A stretch of DNA of 64,000 nt from Ursus arctos (Eukaryota; Chordata; Mammalia; Carnivora; Ursidae), in NCBI RefSeq assembly GCF_023065955.2, contig NW_026622930.1, positions 20,623,449 to 20,687,448 of the forward strand, in the 5' to 3' direction. A program made the position numbers and the translations under genes. The notes beneath the pieces are model-generated. The model was given only the letters and a program-made list of their open reading frames with translations. It was not told the origin of the DNA and ran no database searches. Of this stretch, positions 48,470 through 59,759 are shown piece by piece; position 1 is the first letter of the stretch; each line of letters starts with the position of its first letter.

Positions 48470-50415
48470 TTTTTTTCTTTTCACTTTTCAAATTTAAATT
48501 CAATTAATTAACATATAGTGTAATACAGAGGTAGAGGTTTCAGAGGTAGAGGTCAGTGATTCATCGGTCTGATATAATACCCAGCGCTCATTACATCACA
48601 CACCTTCCCCAATGTCCATCACCCAGTTACCCCTTCCCCCAACCCAGCAACCCTCAGTTTGTTTCCTATGATTAAGAGTCTCTTATGGTTTGTCTCTCTC
48701 TCTGATTTCATCTTGTTTTATTTTTTCCTCTCTTCCCCCATGATCTGCTGTTTTGTTTCTTAAATTCCACATATGAGTGAGATCATATGATAATTGTCTT
48801 TCTCTGATTGACTTATTTCACTTAGCATTCTACCCTTTCGTTCCATTCACATCATTGCAAATGGCAGGATTTCTTTTCTTTTCTTTTCTTTCTTTTTTTT
48901 TTGATGGCTGAGTTGTATTCCATTGTACACGTATACCACATCTTTATCCATTCATCTGTCAGTGGACATCTAGGCTCTTTCCATAGTTTGGCTATTGTGG
49001 ACATTGCTGCTATAAAACATTGGGGTGCAGGTGCCCCTTTGAATCAGTACGTTTGTATCTTTGGGGTAAATACCTAGTGCAATTTCTGGGTCATAGGGTA
49101 GCTCTATTTTCAACTTTTTGAGGAAACTCCATACTGTTTTCCAGAGTGGCTGTACCAGCTTGCATTTCCACCGACAATGTAAGAGGGTTCCCCTTTCTCC
49201 GCATCCTCGCCAACATCTGTCGTTTTCCTGACTTGTTAATTTTAGCCATTCTGACTGGTGCGAGGTGGTATCTCATTGTGGTTTTGATTTGTCTTTCCCT
49301 GATGCCGAGTAATGTTAAGCATTTTTTCATGTGTCTGTTGGCCATTTGCATGTCTTCTTTGGAGAAATGTCTGTTCATGTCTTCCGCCCATTTTTTGGTT
49401 AGATTATTTGTTCTTTGGGTGTTGAGTTTGATAAGTTCTTTATAGATTTTGGATACTAGTCCTGTATCTGATATGTCATTTGCAAATATCTTCTCCCATT
49501 CTGTCGGTTGTCTTTTGGTTTTGTTGACTGTTTCCTTTGCTGTGCAAAAGCTTTTTATCATGATGAAGTCCTAATAGTTCATTTTTGCCTTTTTTTCCCT
49601 TGCCTTTGGAGACATGTCTAGCAAGAAGTTGCTGTGGCCGATGTTGAAGAGGTTGCCGCCTGTGTTCTCCTCTACGATTTTGATGGGTTCTGTTTCACAT
49701 TTAGGTCTTTCATCCATTTTGAGTCTACTTTTGTGTATGGTGTAAGGAAATGGTCCAGTTTCATTCTTCTGCAGGTGGTTGTCCAATTTTCCCAACACCA
49801 TTTGTTAAAGAGACATTATTTTTTCCATTGGATATTCTTTCCTGCCTTGTCAAAGATTAGTTGACCATAGAGTTGAGAGTTCATTTCTGGGTTCTCTATT
49901 CTGTTCCATTGATCTATGTGCCTGTTTTTGTGCCAGTACCATACTGTCTTAATGATTACAGCTTTGTAATAAAGCTTGAAGTCTGGAATTGTGATGCCTC
50001 CGGTTTTGGTTTTCTTAACATTCCTTTGGCTATTCATGGTCTTTTCTGGTTCCATACAAATTTTAGGATTGTTTGTTCCAGCTCTGTGAAAAAAGCTGAT
50101 GGTATTTTGATAGAGATTGCATTGAATGTATAGATTGCTCTAGATAGCATAGACATTTTAACAGTATTTGTTCTTCCAATCCATGAGCATGGAACATGTT
50201 TCCATTTCTTTGTGTCTTCCTCAGTTTCTTTCATGAGTGTCCTGTAGTTTTCTGAGTACAGATCCTTCGCCTCTTTGGTTAGGTTTATTCCTAGGTATCT
50301 TATGGTTTGACTCCTTAATTTCTTTTTCTTCTGTCTCAGTATATAGAAATACAACAGATTTCTGTGCATTGATTTTATATCCTGCCACTTTGCTGAATTC
50401 CTGTATGAGTTCTAG
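48470..50415 (-). mobile_element. L1 retrotransposon, 5'-truncated, antisense (ORF2 C-terminal part and 3' UTR)
   Basis: The insertion is 1946 bp, bounded by an exact 16-bp duplication caccatttcttttttt at 48454-48469 and 50416-50431. Minus-strand ORFs give the ORF2 end in order: '[10 protein letters not shown]'-like thumb region, '[11 protein letters not shown]', '[14 protein letters not shown]', '[14 protein letters not shown]', '[14 protein letters not shown]' and '[12 protein letters not shown]'. The ORF2 frame is disrupted into four pieces. A (TTTTC)n run lies at about 48870-48898. It cannot be autonomous: the endonuclease and most of the reverse transcriptase are missing. Confidence 0.95.
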
Positions 50416-50431
50416 CACCATTTCTTTTTTT

Positions 50432-51074
50432 GTTTGCATCAGTAAAGACATTAGGAAGCTCTTAGGTATGAGCAGTTCTCCCTGTGCTGTCAAATGAGAA
50501 CCTGATTTTTATACATGGCTTGTTTGGCAGCAGCCCAACTCATAATAAAAGTAATTTGGAGGTAGCAAGTGGAAGAGATAGTAATTAAAATTATGCTGGA
50601 TTTTTTGACTTTGGTTTTTTTGACTTTGGTTTTATTTTATTAAGTCAATAAATTGGAATTCTGGATGATAGTTAATTTTGTTTTGAAGATAATTAGTTTT
50701 TTGCCTATTTCTTACTGGAGAAATTTGCCGGTTTCCCTGCCCCCCCTTCATTGTTTCCAGTATGAGCCACATCAGTCATAAGTGTCATGGGAAAAATCTA
50801 ACTACTGCTTTACCAACGTGGATTACAGCTAAACTGGCTCCTTTCTCTGAGGTTAATTAGTAGGAGTGCTAAAGATGTGTTTTAACCTTTTATTATTTAT
50901 TTTATAAGCAAACAGTATTTTTTAAATACAGATTTATTATTTTTTAAATCACGTCTTACCCCACGGGAGACATCTGTCTTCACATCAAAATATTGTGAAA
51001 TATTATATTCCAAAGCTTTTTAATACATGTATATTTTAGATCATGAAAATGTGTCGTTCTAGTAGTAGCAGCAG
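50432..51074. other. Intron, AT-rich
   Basis: A 'ttttttgactttggt' direct repeat lies near 50605-50630. No gene. Confidence 0.45.
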
Positions 51075-51290
51075 TAGCTGACATCTACTGAACATTTATC
51101 ACTTGCCAGGCACAGTCTAACATCTGTGTTTTCCCAACAGCCCTGTCAGGTGGGATTTACTATTTTCTTAACGTCATAGATGGGAAAACTGAGTTGCAGA
51201 GAAATTAAACAACTTGCCCAAAGTCACCTAGCTAATAAGCTGCAGGTACGGAATTGAAACCAAGGCAATCTGACTCCAGTTACTATTCAC
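51075..51290 (-). repeat. MIR SINE, antisense
   Basis: 'cttgccaggcacagtctaac', 'atgggaaaactgagttgcag', 'cttgcccaaagtcacctagc'. Confidence 0.85.
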
Positions 51291-51299
51291 TCAACAAAA

Positions 51300-51700
51300 T
51301 ATATCATGATCAGCTTCCATGTGAATAAACATGCATCAGTAGCATTGTCTTGATAGCTACATGCGATTCCATTTTAGGGGTATGATATTTAATATAACCA
51401 ATCTCCCATTATTGGGCATTTAGGTTGTTTCCAATTTTTCTGTGATAGAAACATTGCTGTGATAAACATACCCCTGTATACTCTGCATGCCTGTCTCATT
51501 CTTTCCTTATATTACACTCCTGTGAATAGAATTTTTGGATCACATTTTTTGAGACTTTTATACAAATTTTCAAATTGCCCTTCAGAAAGATTTTTTGAAC
51601 ACTTCCATCAGAGTGTAAATTTCCTTGTGCCACAAATAATGATTATTATTCATACTAAATTTTTGTCTCTTTGACACAGAGATAATTGTATTTATTGTTT
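51300..51700 (-). mobile_element. Old L1/HAL1-like fragment, antisense
   Basis: 'gggcatttaggttgtttcca', 'gaatttttggatcacat' are reverse old-LINE phrases. Confidence 0.55.
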
Positions 51701-51810
51701 TATAAGGTTAAACTTTTTTTCCCAAATAGTTATTAGACATTTGTGTTTCTTCATTAGCGAATTATCTGTTCTTACCCTACTTTATCTAATTTTTCGGTAA
51801 GGATGTATCT

Positions 51811-52015
51811 TTTTTTTTTTTTAAGAATTTGTTTTGTTTTTAAATTTGAGAGAGAGCAAAGCACGAATGGAGAGGGTTGGGGGAGGACAGAGGCAGAGGG
51901 AGAAGCAGACTTCCTGGTAAGCAGAGAACCTGCCTTAGCGTTCCACCCCAGGACTTTGGGATCATGACTTGAGCCGAAGACAGATGCTTAACCGACTGAG
52001 CCACCCAGGCGCCCC
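51811..52015 (-). mobile_element. CanSINE, antisense, older
   Basis: T-run start and 'ctgagccacccaggcgcccc' end. Flanks ggatgtatc / ggtgtatacc, a decayed duplication. Confidence 0.92.
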
Positions 52016-53632
52016 AGGTGTATACCATTTTTATTAAGAATACACTGTCATATTACATAAAGGATACCAAGTTTTTGTCATATATGATACAAATATCTTC
52101 CTCCAGAAATTTGACATACAGATAAGAATTTTTTAAATGTGAAAGTCTCAAAAAAAATAATAGATTTTAATAAAAAGAGGCTCAGAAAATATATGACCTA
52201 ATCTTTGCAAAAACAATTGATGTTGTCTTTCAGTCAGTGATAAATGATAGAAAATTAAGAGCTTAATAGGGAAGTCAGTGTTAATAAGGGGTTATTTTTG
52301 AAAGTGGTCTTTGTCAGTCCTTGGGTTCACCCCAAGAAATGCTTTATTTTCATGTGAACTAGAGACCACTTTTGCTTTTCATCTGCAAAAGTATCCTTAT
52401 TAAGATATTTTTTCTTTATAAATGATTTTGTAGAAAAATAATCTCATTTCCAGATATTTGACCTATGCCCCACTACCGCCCCAAATGATGGATTTTTAAA
52501 ACGGATTGTAATAATAGGAGATGAAACTGCCAACGGAGAGAATATTTTGTAATGAAGTCTTTTGATACTTTTTAATGGCTGTCAAAGAGATTATAGACTC
52601 TCTAGAAATTAATTTAATTAAAAATTTTCCCTCCAGATTTAAAGAAACTTCATTTAAATTATATTCTAAGTCTCATGCTTCAAAACTGTCTAGGACTTGG
52701 TGTGATTTTAAATAACTTCATTTAAAAAGGCATTTATTGTAAAAAAATAATTATGTTCAGTGGAGACAAGGCTTTTTTTTCCCCACTCCCTTTCTTTTTT
52801 GGTTTCATAGAGGAAAATGAGAAACGCTATTTTGGGGACAAGATTCTCCATAGAAGGGAATCCTTTGGCAGCAAGAATAAACAGCTTTGACAGAAATGCA
52901 CCCTTCAAAGGAAAAGGACTTTGGCTTGTTCAAACTAGGGAGTGGTGATGAGCCCCAAGGCAAAAAGGATATCCCTGGTACAGGGGCTGGGTCAGTACCA
53001 GGCTGTTGGGTGGGAACAGTACTGTTACAAAAGCTCCTTAGAGCGGCTTCATAAAAAATTGATGAGTTTTGAGATGCACTCCTTTTCCAGCTGTCTAGGG
53101 AGGATCAGTTATGTTCCAAGGAAGTGATTGTATTTTACTCAAGGCCACGTTGTTCCCTTTAGCCTTTGATACAATAATAGTAGTAGGAGTAGTGGTAGTA
53201 GTAATGATAATGATAATACATAAAATATAAATTCTACAAACCTGGGTTATTGACCCTTTTCCTTTCATTTTCCAGAAAATAAATCACACATCTACAAAAG
53301 TGGATTAATGATTAATTTGAAGGAAAGTCTCATCTTTAATTTTAAAATGTTTTGAATTCCTTTTGTGGTTGCTGTACATACAGAAAACACTTTTTTACCC
53401 ATTATATTTCTGGGGTGAGCGTGGGTATGTGTGTATGCATGCTCACATATTAGCCTACATTTTCAAAGTGACGTTTTCAGTAGAGGGAATTGCTCTTTGA
53501 ATAAATACACTTGGAAAGATGTATAACAAGCTAGCCATCCCACCCACATGTAATTCCACTTGCAGTTACGTGTGGCATTGCTGATTTGGTTTGGCTGGAT
53601 ATGACTTTCATGAAGGTATAGTGAGGTGGTCA
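52016..53632. other. Intron, AT-rich, unique
   Basis: A trinucleotide-like (GTA/ATA)n tract lies at 53171-53219. No gene or named repeat. Confidence 0.5.
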
Positions 53633-53648
53633 GAAAACTCAACTACTT

Positions 53649-53848
53649 GGGGCACCTGGGTGGCACAGCGGTTGGGCGTCTGCCTTCGGCTCAGGGCGTG
53701 ATCCCGGCGTTATGGGATCGAGCCCCACATCACGCTCCTCTGCTGTGAGCCTGCTTCTTCCTCTCCCACTCCCCCTGCTTGTGTTCCCTCTCTCGCTGGC
53801 TGTCTCTGTCAAATAAATAAATAAAATCTTTAAAAAAAAAAAAGAAAA
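53649..53848 (+). mobile_element. CanSINE, bear-type, young
   Basis: Full-length. Exact 16-bp target duplication gaaaactcaactactt at 53633-53648 and 53849-53864. It is the closest SINE upstream of the STON2 large exon. Confidence 0.97.
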
Positions 53849-53864
53849 GAAAACTCAACTACTT

Positions 53865-54329
53865 GACTCAACCACGGAGCATCCATTTCCTTTGATGCCA
53901 GATTACTGGCAGTAGAAACAGTGGATGGAATGGTGGCAGAGATCCCCATACGCATTCCTCCAGGGACAGAGAAAATAGAACTGCCCTAATGCAAGGTCTC
54001 TTTTCTCACTTATTCAATCGACAAACTTTTTACCGAGTATCTACTATATACCAGACACGGGTTTGTTTTCTGTGCCATTCCTTCGTCACAATCCACTCCT
54101 TGCTAAAGGCTTCAATATCCCCCCCCCCCTTTCCACAATCCCAGTAGACACACAGGGTCTTGATGCTACCTGGAAACTTTGGATCTTTCCCACATGGAAA
54201 CTCAAGTCCTATATCCCCCTCCCTTGAAGGCCCTGCTAAGGTGGAGTGTTATTTATAATAACCCCCCTTTTTCCCCATAAAATAAATAAGCCCCAAGGTG
54301 GAAAAGTATTTTAGAGAAAAAAAAATAGA
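53865..54329. other. Unique intron
   Basis: C-run at about 54119-54129. No gene. Confidence 0.5.
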
Positions 54330-54890
54330 TTATATTATGAGCGTTTTCTCATGTTACTGCGTACTTGTAAATGTTTTAATGGCTGGGTATTATTCTATTG
54401 TATACCTTAGTTTCTTACCATTTACCCAAAACTTGGTTCACAAGTTTGGTTTATTTCCTTAGGGCAAAATTACAAAGTTATTGTTTAGGCACATTTGTAA
54501 AACAAATAATAATACAAATTGCCAAACCACTTATAGGGAGTTTATAGCAATTTACAGTCCCATTAAAGGCCTATTTACTATTCGTAACATGGTACCTTTA
54601 CCCTCATTGAAGACTAAAAACTTTAAAAGTCTTCACTGATTGTTTCTGATTTACATTTTTTTTATTACTAGTGAGATTGGACATTTTTTCACATGCTTAT
54701 TAGACATTTTTAGTTTCTCTCTCCTGAGCTATCTGTATATGTCCTTTGTCTATATTTCTCTTAGAGTTTTTATAGTCTTCTTATTCATTTGTATGAACTT
54801 ACTTCATCTTAAGGGTGTTAATATTTTGTCTTTAATATTTATTGATCACATTTGGGCGAGAATCCCTCCAATTACATTATTTGCAATCAC
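54330..54890 (-). mobile_element. Old L1/HAL1-like fragment, antisense
   Basis: 'ggctgggtattattctattg', 'tacagtcccattaaaggcc', 'gagattggacattttttcac' are reverse old-LINE ORF2 phrases; heavily decayed. Confidence 0.65.
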
Positions 54891-55320
54891 TTAGAACAGA
54901 TAATTTGTTTTGTTCAATGAGATGAGATCAGCTTTATATCATTATATGTAGGAGGTGGTTTTCAATGTCTAAAAATTAATACATACTTTAGAGCATGCTA
55001 AGAACATCTATTCTAGAAACTTCTATCAAAGGGAGAATGTATAAGAGTTAAACTACAAGAAACCTTGATCCTGTCGGTGCTTATGTATTGATAGACCCAT
55101 TTGTATTCTTACTGCATTTGATGTGTGGCTCCTGTGCTGTGCTTATTACAAAATTATGAGATCTGTGCCCAGACTAGGACTTGACACAGGTAATGACCTG
55201 CTTTGGAATTTACTGGATTCCAGATAAAATTCTAATCATCCTTCATTCCCATACCTCAGTTTCCCATACTTCAAAGAGGCCCTGAATAGCAGTCCTCATA
55301 TGTTCTCCTTTTTCTTTTAG
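54891..55320 (+). other. Intron 3' end with the STON2 acceptor
   Basis: Unique sequence ending in ctcctttttcttttag at 55305-55320, a strong pyrimidine tract. Nothing else recognised. Confidence 0.7.
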
Positions 55321-57159
55321 ACAGTTCTTCCTCAGTCCAGGAAGATGAAGAGGTAGAGATGGAGGCCATCAGCTGGCAGGCCAGTAGTCCAGCCATGAAT
55401 GGACATCCTGCCACTCCAATGACCTCTGCTCGTTTCCCCAGCTGGGTCACTTTTGATGACAATGAGGTCAGCTGCCCTTTGCCACCAGTCACCTCTCCCC
55501 TGAAGCCAAACCTACCACCTGTTGCATCTGTCATTCCAGATGTGCCTCATCACTCAGCTGGGTCATTTAAGAAGAGGGAACGTCCCAAGAGCACTTTGAT
55601 GAACTTTTCCAAAGTTCAGAAGCTGGACATTTCATCCTTAAACCAGCCGCCTTCCATAACCGAGGCTCCACCTTGGAGGGCAACCAATCCTTTCCTGAAT
55701 GAGACTCTGCAGGATGTCCAACCCTCCCCTATCAACCCTTTCATTGCTTTCTTTGAGGAGCAGGAGAGGCGCTCCCAAAACAATTCCATTTCCAGTGCCA
55801 CAAGCAAGAGCCAAAGAGATTCTCTCATTGTCATCTACCAGGATGCCATCAGTTTTGATGACTCAAGCAAAAACCAGTCCCACTCTGATGCTGTTGAAAA
55901 ACTCAAACAACTCCAGATCGATGATCCGGATCATTTAGGCAGTGCGACACTTCCAGATGATGACCCGGTAGCCTGGGTTGAACTAGATGACCACCCACCT
56001 GGTTCAGCACTGTCCCAGCCCAGGGATGGGTGGCCAATGATGCTAAGGATCCCTGAGAAGAAAAACATCATGTCATCTAGGCACTGGGGGCCCATCTACG
56101 TCAAACTGACAGACAGTGGTTACCTGCAGCTGTATTATGAGCAGGGGCTGGAGAAACCATTCCGTGAGTTCAAGCTGGAGATCTGCCATGAGATTTCGGA
56201 ACCTCGGCTCCAAAACTATGACGAGAACGGCAGGATCCACAGCCTGCGAATAGACCGTGTCACGTACAAGGAGAAGAAGAAATACCAGCCCAAACCTGCA
56301 GTGGCCCACACAGCAGAGAGGGAACAGGTGATGAAGCTGGGCACCACCAATTATGATGACTTCCTGAGTTTCGTCCGCGCAGTTCAGGACCGGCTCATGA
56401 ATCTGCCAGTGTTGTCGATGGATCTGAGCACAGTTGGCCTGAACTACCTGGAAGAGGAGATTACCGTGGATGTCAAGGATGAATTCTCCGGCATCGTGAG
56501 CAAAGGAGACAACCAGATTCTCCAGCACCATGTCTTGACGCGGATCCACATTCTGAGTTTCCTCTCTGGGCTGGCAGAGTGCCGCCTGGGCCTCAACGAT
56601 GTCCTCGTCAAAGGGAACGAAATCGTTTCCCGGCAAGACATCATGCCCACCACCACCACAAAGTGGATCAAGCTCCATCAGTGCCGTTTTCACGGGTGTG
56701 TGGATGAGGACGTATTCAACAACTCACGGGTTATCCTGTTCAACCCTTTGGATGCCTGCCGGTTTGAGCTCATGCGGTTCAGGACGGTGTTTGCGGAGAA
56801 GACCTTGCCTTTCACGCTCAGGACGGCAGCGAGCATCAATGGGGCTGAGGTGGAGGTGCAGAGCTGGCTTCGGATGTCAGCCGGCTTCTCCTCTAACCGA
56901 GACCCTCTCACTCAGGTCCCCTGCGAGAATGTGATGGTTCGTTACCCTGTGCCCAGCGAGTGGGTGAAAAACTTCCGCAGGGAAAGTGTCCTGGGGGAAA
57001 AGTCTTTAAAAGCCAAAGTGAACCGGGGGGCGAGTTTTGGCTCAACTAGTATGTCTGGCTCGGAGCCTGTCATGAGAGTAACTCTGGGAACCGCCAAGTA
57101 TGAACATGCCTTCAACTCCATTGTGTGGAGGATAAACCGACTGCCTGACAAAAACTCAG
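55321..57159 (+). CDS. STON2: Stonin-2, large internal coding exon (partial gene)
   Basis: Stonin-2 is a cytosolic clathrin adaptor that sorts synaptotagmin into endocytic vesicles and works with AP-2 and Eps15/intersectin. The exon follows a good acceptor (pyrimidine tract, ttttag at 55315-55320) and ends at the donor CAG|GTAGGT after 57159. It is 1839 bp (613 codons) with phase-1 introns on both sides. The first in-exon Met is at 55359, but the frame is open upstream to the acceptor (SSSSVQEDEEVE), so that Met is internal. Numbering from it: WVTF at 30-33 and WVEL at 206-209 (WVxF-type AP-2 ear motifs), NPF at 110-112 and 126-128 (EH-domain ligands), stonin homology domain roughly 226-360, and mu-homology domain from about 367 into the next exon. 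The last two residues of the raw ORF before its stop are intronic. Human stonin-2 is about 905 residues, so the N-terminal ~190 lie upstream of this window. Identification is by recognised family sequence, and STON1 is clearly a poorer fit. Confidence 0.97.
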
Positions 57160-57831
57160 GTAGGTAGAGGTTTCTCTTCTGTGAAAACTGCCACGTGGTC
57201 ACACGAGAACTGGGGTCAGAGTTCGGCATTCTGCTCCCCTGTGAAGGGCTGGGGTTTGTTGTGTGACAGAAATATGGTAATGGAAAAGTGGGACCAGAGA
57301 AGCAAAAGTACTTCAGCAAAAAGTAAGTAACAAACATGAATGACCCAGTTCCCCCCGTTTTCTCACTCCCTTATTATCCTACTTCTAGAAAGCTCTGCGT
57401 TATTCTTCTCAGCTGAGTTGTTAAGCAGATTTGCAGGGCAACTTATGAATTTGTATTCTTATTCTGACTCATTTAAGTATTATCTCTGGTGCCAGAAGCT
57501 GTTTCCAGATCCTAGAAAGCCTCTGGGTTCTGAAGAGGTATCTTTCTCACTCGCCTTGAGTGTAGGTAAAGGGGTCAGTTTATGGCCAGTCATATATACA
57601 GTAGGGGTGAGGAGTCAGACTAAATGATTCCAGTCCTCTTGTGCGAGACCTGTCAGTCATAACATCTCCAACTCAGAGTTGGGATTTGAGGGTGGGGAAG
57701 AGGAGAAATGGCCTCTGATCAGACTGGAGATCCAGCCAGGACCAGAAGGTCCAAAAGGGCTAACTTCTGTCAGACACAAAGTAAAGGAAGGTACACTTGA
57801 TTTAAACAAAGAAAGCAGGCTTACCAGCCCT

Positions 57832-57864
57832 GGCAGGATCCACAGCCTGCGAATAGACCGTGTC
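57832..57864 (+). repeat. 33-bp exact copy of STON2 exon sequence inside the following intron
   Basis: Every base matches exon bases 56229-56261, which encode residues G291-V301 of the exon numbering (GRIHSLRIDRV). The match starts and ends exactly on codon boundaries and then stops abruptly on both sides. It has the same orientation, and the offset is 1603 bp. It is too short to be a retrocopy and has no poly(A) tail. Confidence 0.95.
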
Positions 57865-57886
57865 CTATCTGGTGTCCTCTACTGGC

Positions 57887-57963
57887 TGCTCACAGCTATC
57901 AGGGGAGCTTTTGTGCTTGGGTGGCTTGCTCACAGCTATCAGGGGAGCTTTTGTGCTTGGGTG
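57887..57963 (+). repeat. Tandem duplication, 37-bp identical copies with 40-bp period
   Basis: Bases 57887-57923 and 57927-57963 are identical and separated by the 3 bases gct. The duplication sits 22 bp after the exon-derived copy. The unit does not resemble any repeat family I know. Confidence 0.95.
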
Positions 57964-59175
57964 AGCACAGAACACGATGACTTTCCTCGGGGGTCCAGTG
58001 AATTTAATGAAATGACAAAACTAGGGAGGAATCCAACCAGCTCTAATAGCCTTATTTCTTAGAGTAAGTCTGAGTGACCTCAATGACAGGCACTAAGCCC
58101 GTGATCCTATGATCCTTTAAACCACTTCTCAAAGTTTATTGTAAACTTTGCCCATTCATTACCTGAAGTTAGATGCCCTAGCCAAGCAAAAAGGGGAAGG
58201 TTTGGAAGAACTCTTGATGGAGATGTCCTTCTCTTCTGCAGCTATTCCCCTTCCGTTCTCACTATTAAACCCTGACAGTATGTTTAGAGTCTTCATTTCC
58301 TGTTCTGCGTGTGGAGTGGCTGTGTCATCATACCCAAAATGGGACGTGATGTGACTGCAAGAGGCAGTACAATCTGGTCACCTCGCCAAGCCGTCCAGGC
58401 AGTGCACACACACCGGGGCATTCTGTGTCAGACACTGGGTGTAGCGGTGCAAAATAAAGAGACAATCAGACCTCTGTGTTTGAGGCTGGATTTGCCAAAC
58501 ACCCCCACCCCCATCCCCGTTTCTAAACTGATGGGATTTTAAAAAACAAAGTCTTCCTCTCTCTGCTTGCTTATTCATTTCTCCTGAAATTGCATTGTGT
58601 TCTCCTGGTGATAGTGCTGTGATTTCTACCTCAGCCATGGGACCTGTCTGAATTGATGGAGGAGAGGAAAAGCCCTGAACTCTCCTTTGGCACAGAAGCC
58701 CTTGAGAAGAGAAGTGAGGTGTAAGGGGGGGGGGGGAGCTACCGTTGAACCTGCTGGAGACTTGACATCCAAAAAGACAAGGCCTCAGGTTTACGTTTAT
58801 CGGAATGTTTGGCCCTTCAGTTTGTTAAGCATGGATTCAGTTCACTCCATTATGGAATTACTGAGTCTTCAAGCTGGAAGGGGACTTGGGGATAACTCAG
58901 TCAAACCTTTTCATTCTATAGATGAGAAAATTAAGGCCCAGGAACGACAGGACTTACCTGAAGTCACAAAGCCACATCCAGGGGTCTTTTCTCAATACCC
59001 CAGCTGCCTCTTAGTAGAGGACACCAGATAGACAGAAACATGAAAGACTTTCCTCTAAGAGAAGAGAGGTTTGTAGTTTTCTCAGTGTGTACACATCTAT
59101 CTCATTTGTTTCGAAGTTCTTTCTCTCAAATATTTGTAAATACTGTGTGAGGGAGTTTTGGTTGTAAGCAGCAAA

Positions 59176-59245
59176 GACAAGACAAGACAAGACAAGAGAA
59201 GGAAGGAAGGAAGGAAGGAAGGAAGGAAGGAAGGAAGGAAGGAAG
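59176..59245 (+). repeat. (GACAA)4 followed by (GGAA)n microsatellite
   Basis: Four GACAA units at 59176-59195, then about twelve GGAA units at 59198-59245. A purine-rich strand in the STON2 intron. Confidence 0.95.
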
Positions 59246-59759
59246 ATAGATTGTTGGAGGGTAGCTCGGAGAACTGAAGGAAAGGTTGGAAAGGTTGAGC
59301 AAGCAGGCTCTTGAAAGCAGAACTGTGAGATGTCTCCTCAGGCTGCAGCCATTGGGATAAATCCTCATGAGCCATTTTCTGTCCTTGCCACTTGGCTCAG
59401 GAGTCAAGGGGAAGATAGCGCATTTTGACTGACATGACATGCGGTGCTGGGGCAGATTATTTCCCAAAGCAAGAGAGGAAAAAAGATTGTTACCAAAAGA
59501 AAGGGGGGAATGGGTGCAGGACAAGGGAAAATATACGTCTTCGGCAAACACTTGTCTTAATGCTTCCCAGCAGGTTAGTGTTCGGCGGGCCCAAGGCCAA
59601 GGAAATGCGGTTTATTTATTGCAAATGTATTTCCTGATTACTGGAACCTTTATCTGTGAAAGATTTTTGAAATACAGGACAGCATAAGGATATTTGGGAA
59701 TATTTCTCACGTAAGCTACCCTGCCACGACTGCTTTTGCTTTCATGGTTACATATTTTT

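Larger units (their letters stand above)
1..55320 (+). other. STON2: Upstream intron of STON2 (partial)
   Basis: No upstream STON2 coding exon was recognised by reading the translated ORFs. The segment ends in a good acceptor that the large exon needs in phase 1. In human, STON2 spans a large region with long 5' introns, so one intron of more than 55 kb is reasonable. Untranslated or very short exons could be hidden here. Content is repeats plus unique intron, itemised below. Confidence 0.75.

Noticed and set aside
49146..49445. Plus-strand ORF over the L1
   Set aside because: Hydrophobic-looking translation is the reverse of L1 ORF2, not a membrane protein.
56073..56693. 206-codon minus-strand ORF
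   Set aside because: It lies entirely inside the STON2 large exon on the opposite strand and is an antisense shadow of a conserved coding region.
57160..57627. Extra coding exon just after the large STON2 exon
   Set aside because: The frame meets a stop 4-7 bases into the intron and the join to 62928 is exact, so no exon is needed here.
57679..58062. 127-codon ORF containing the GRIHSLRIDRV copy
   Set aside because: The match to STON2 is only 11 residues, from the 33-bp insert. The remainder is the tandem duplication and unique intron, with no domain.
59176..59245. CRISPR-like or other regular array
   Set aside because: Simple 4-5 bp units with no spacers; an ordinary microsatellite in a vertebrate genome.
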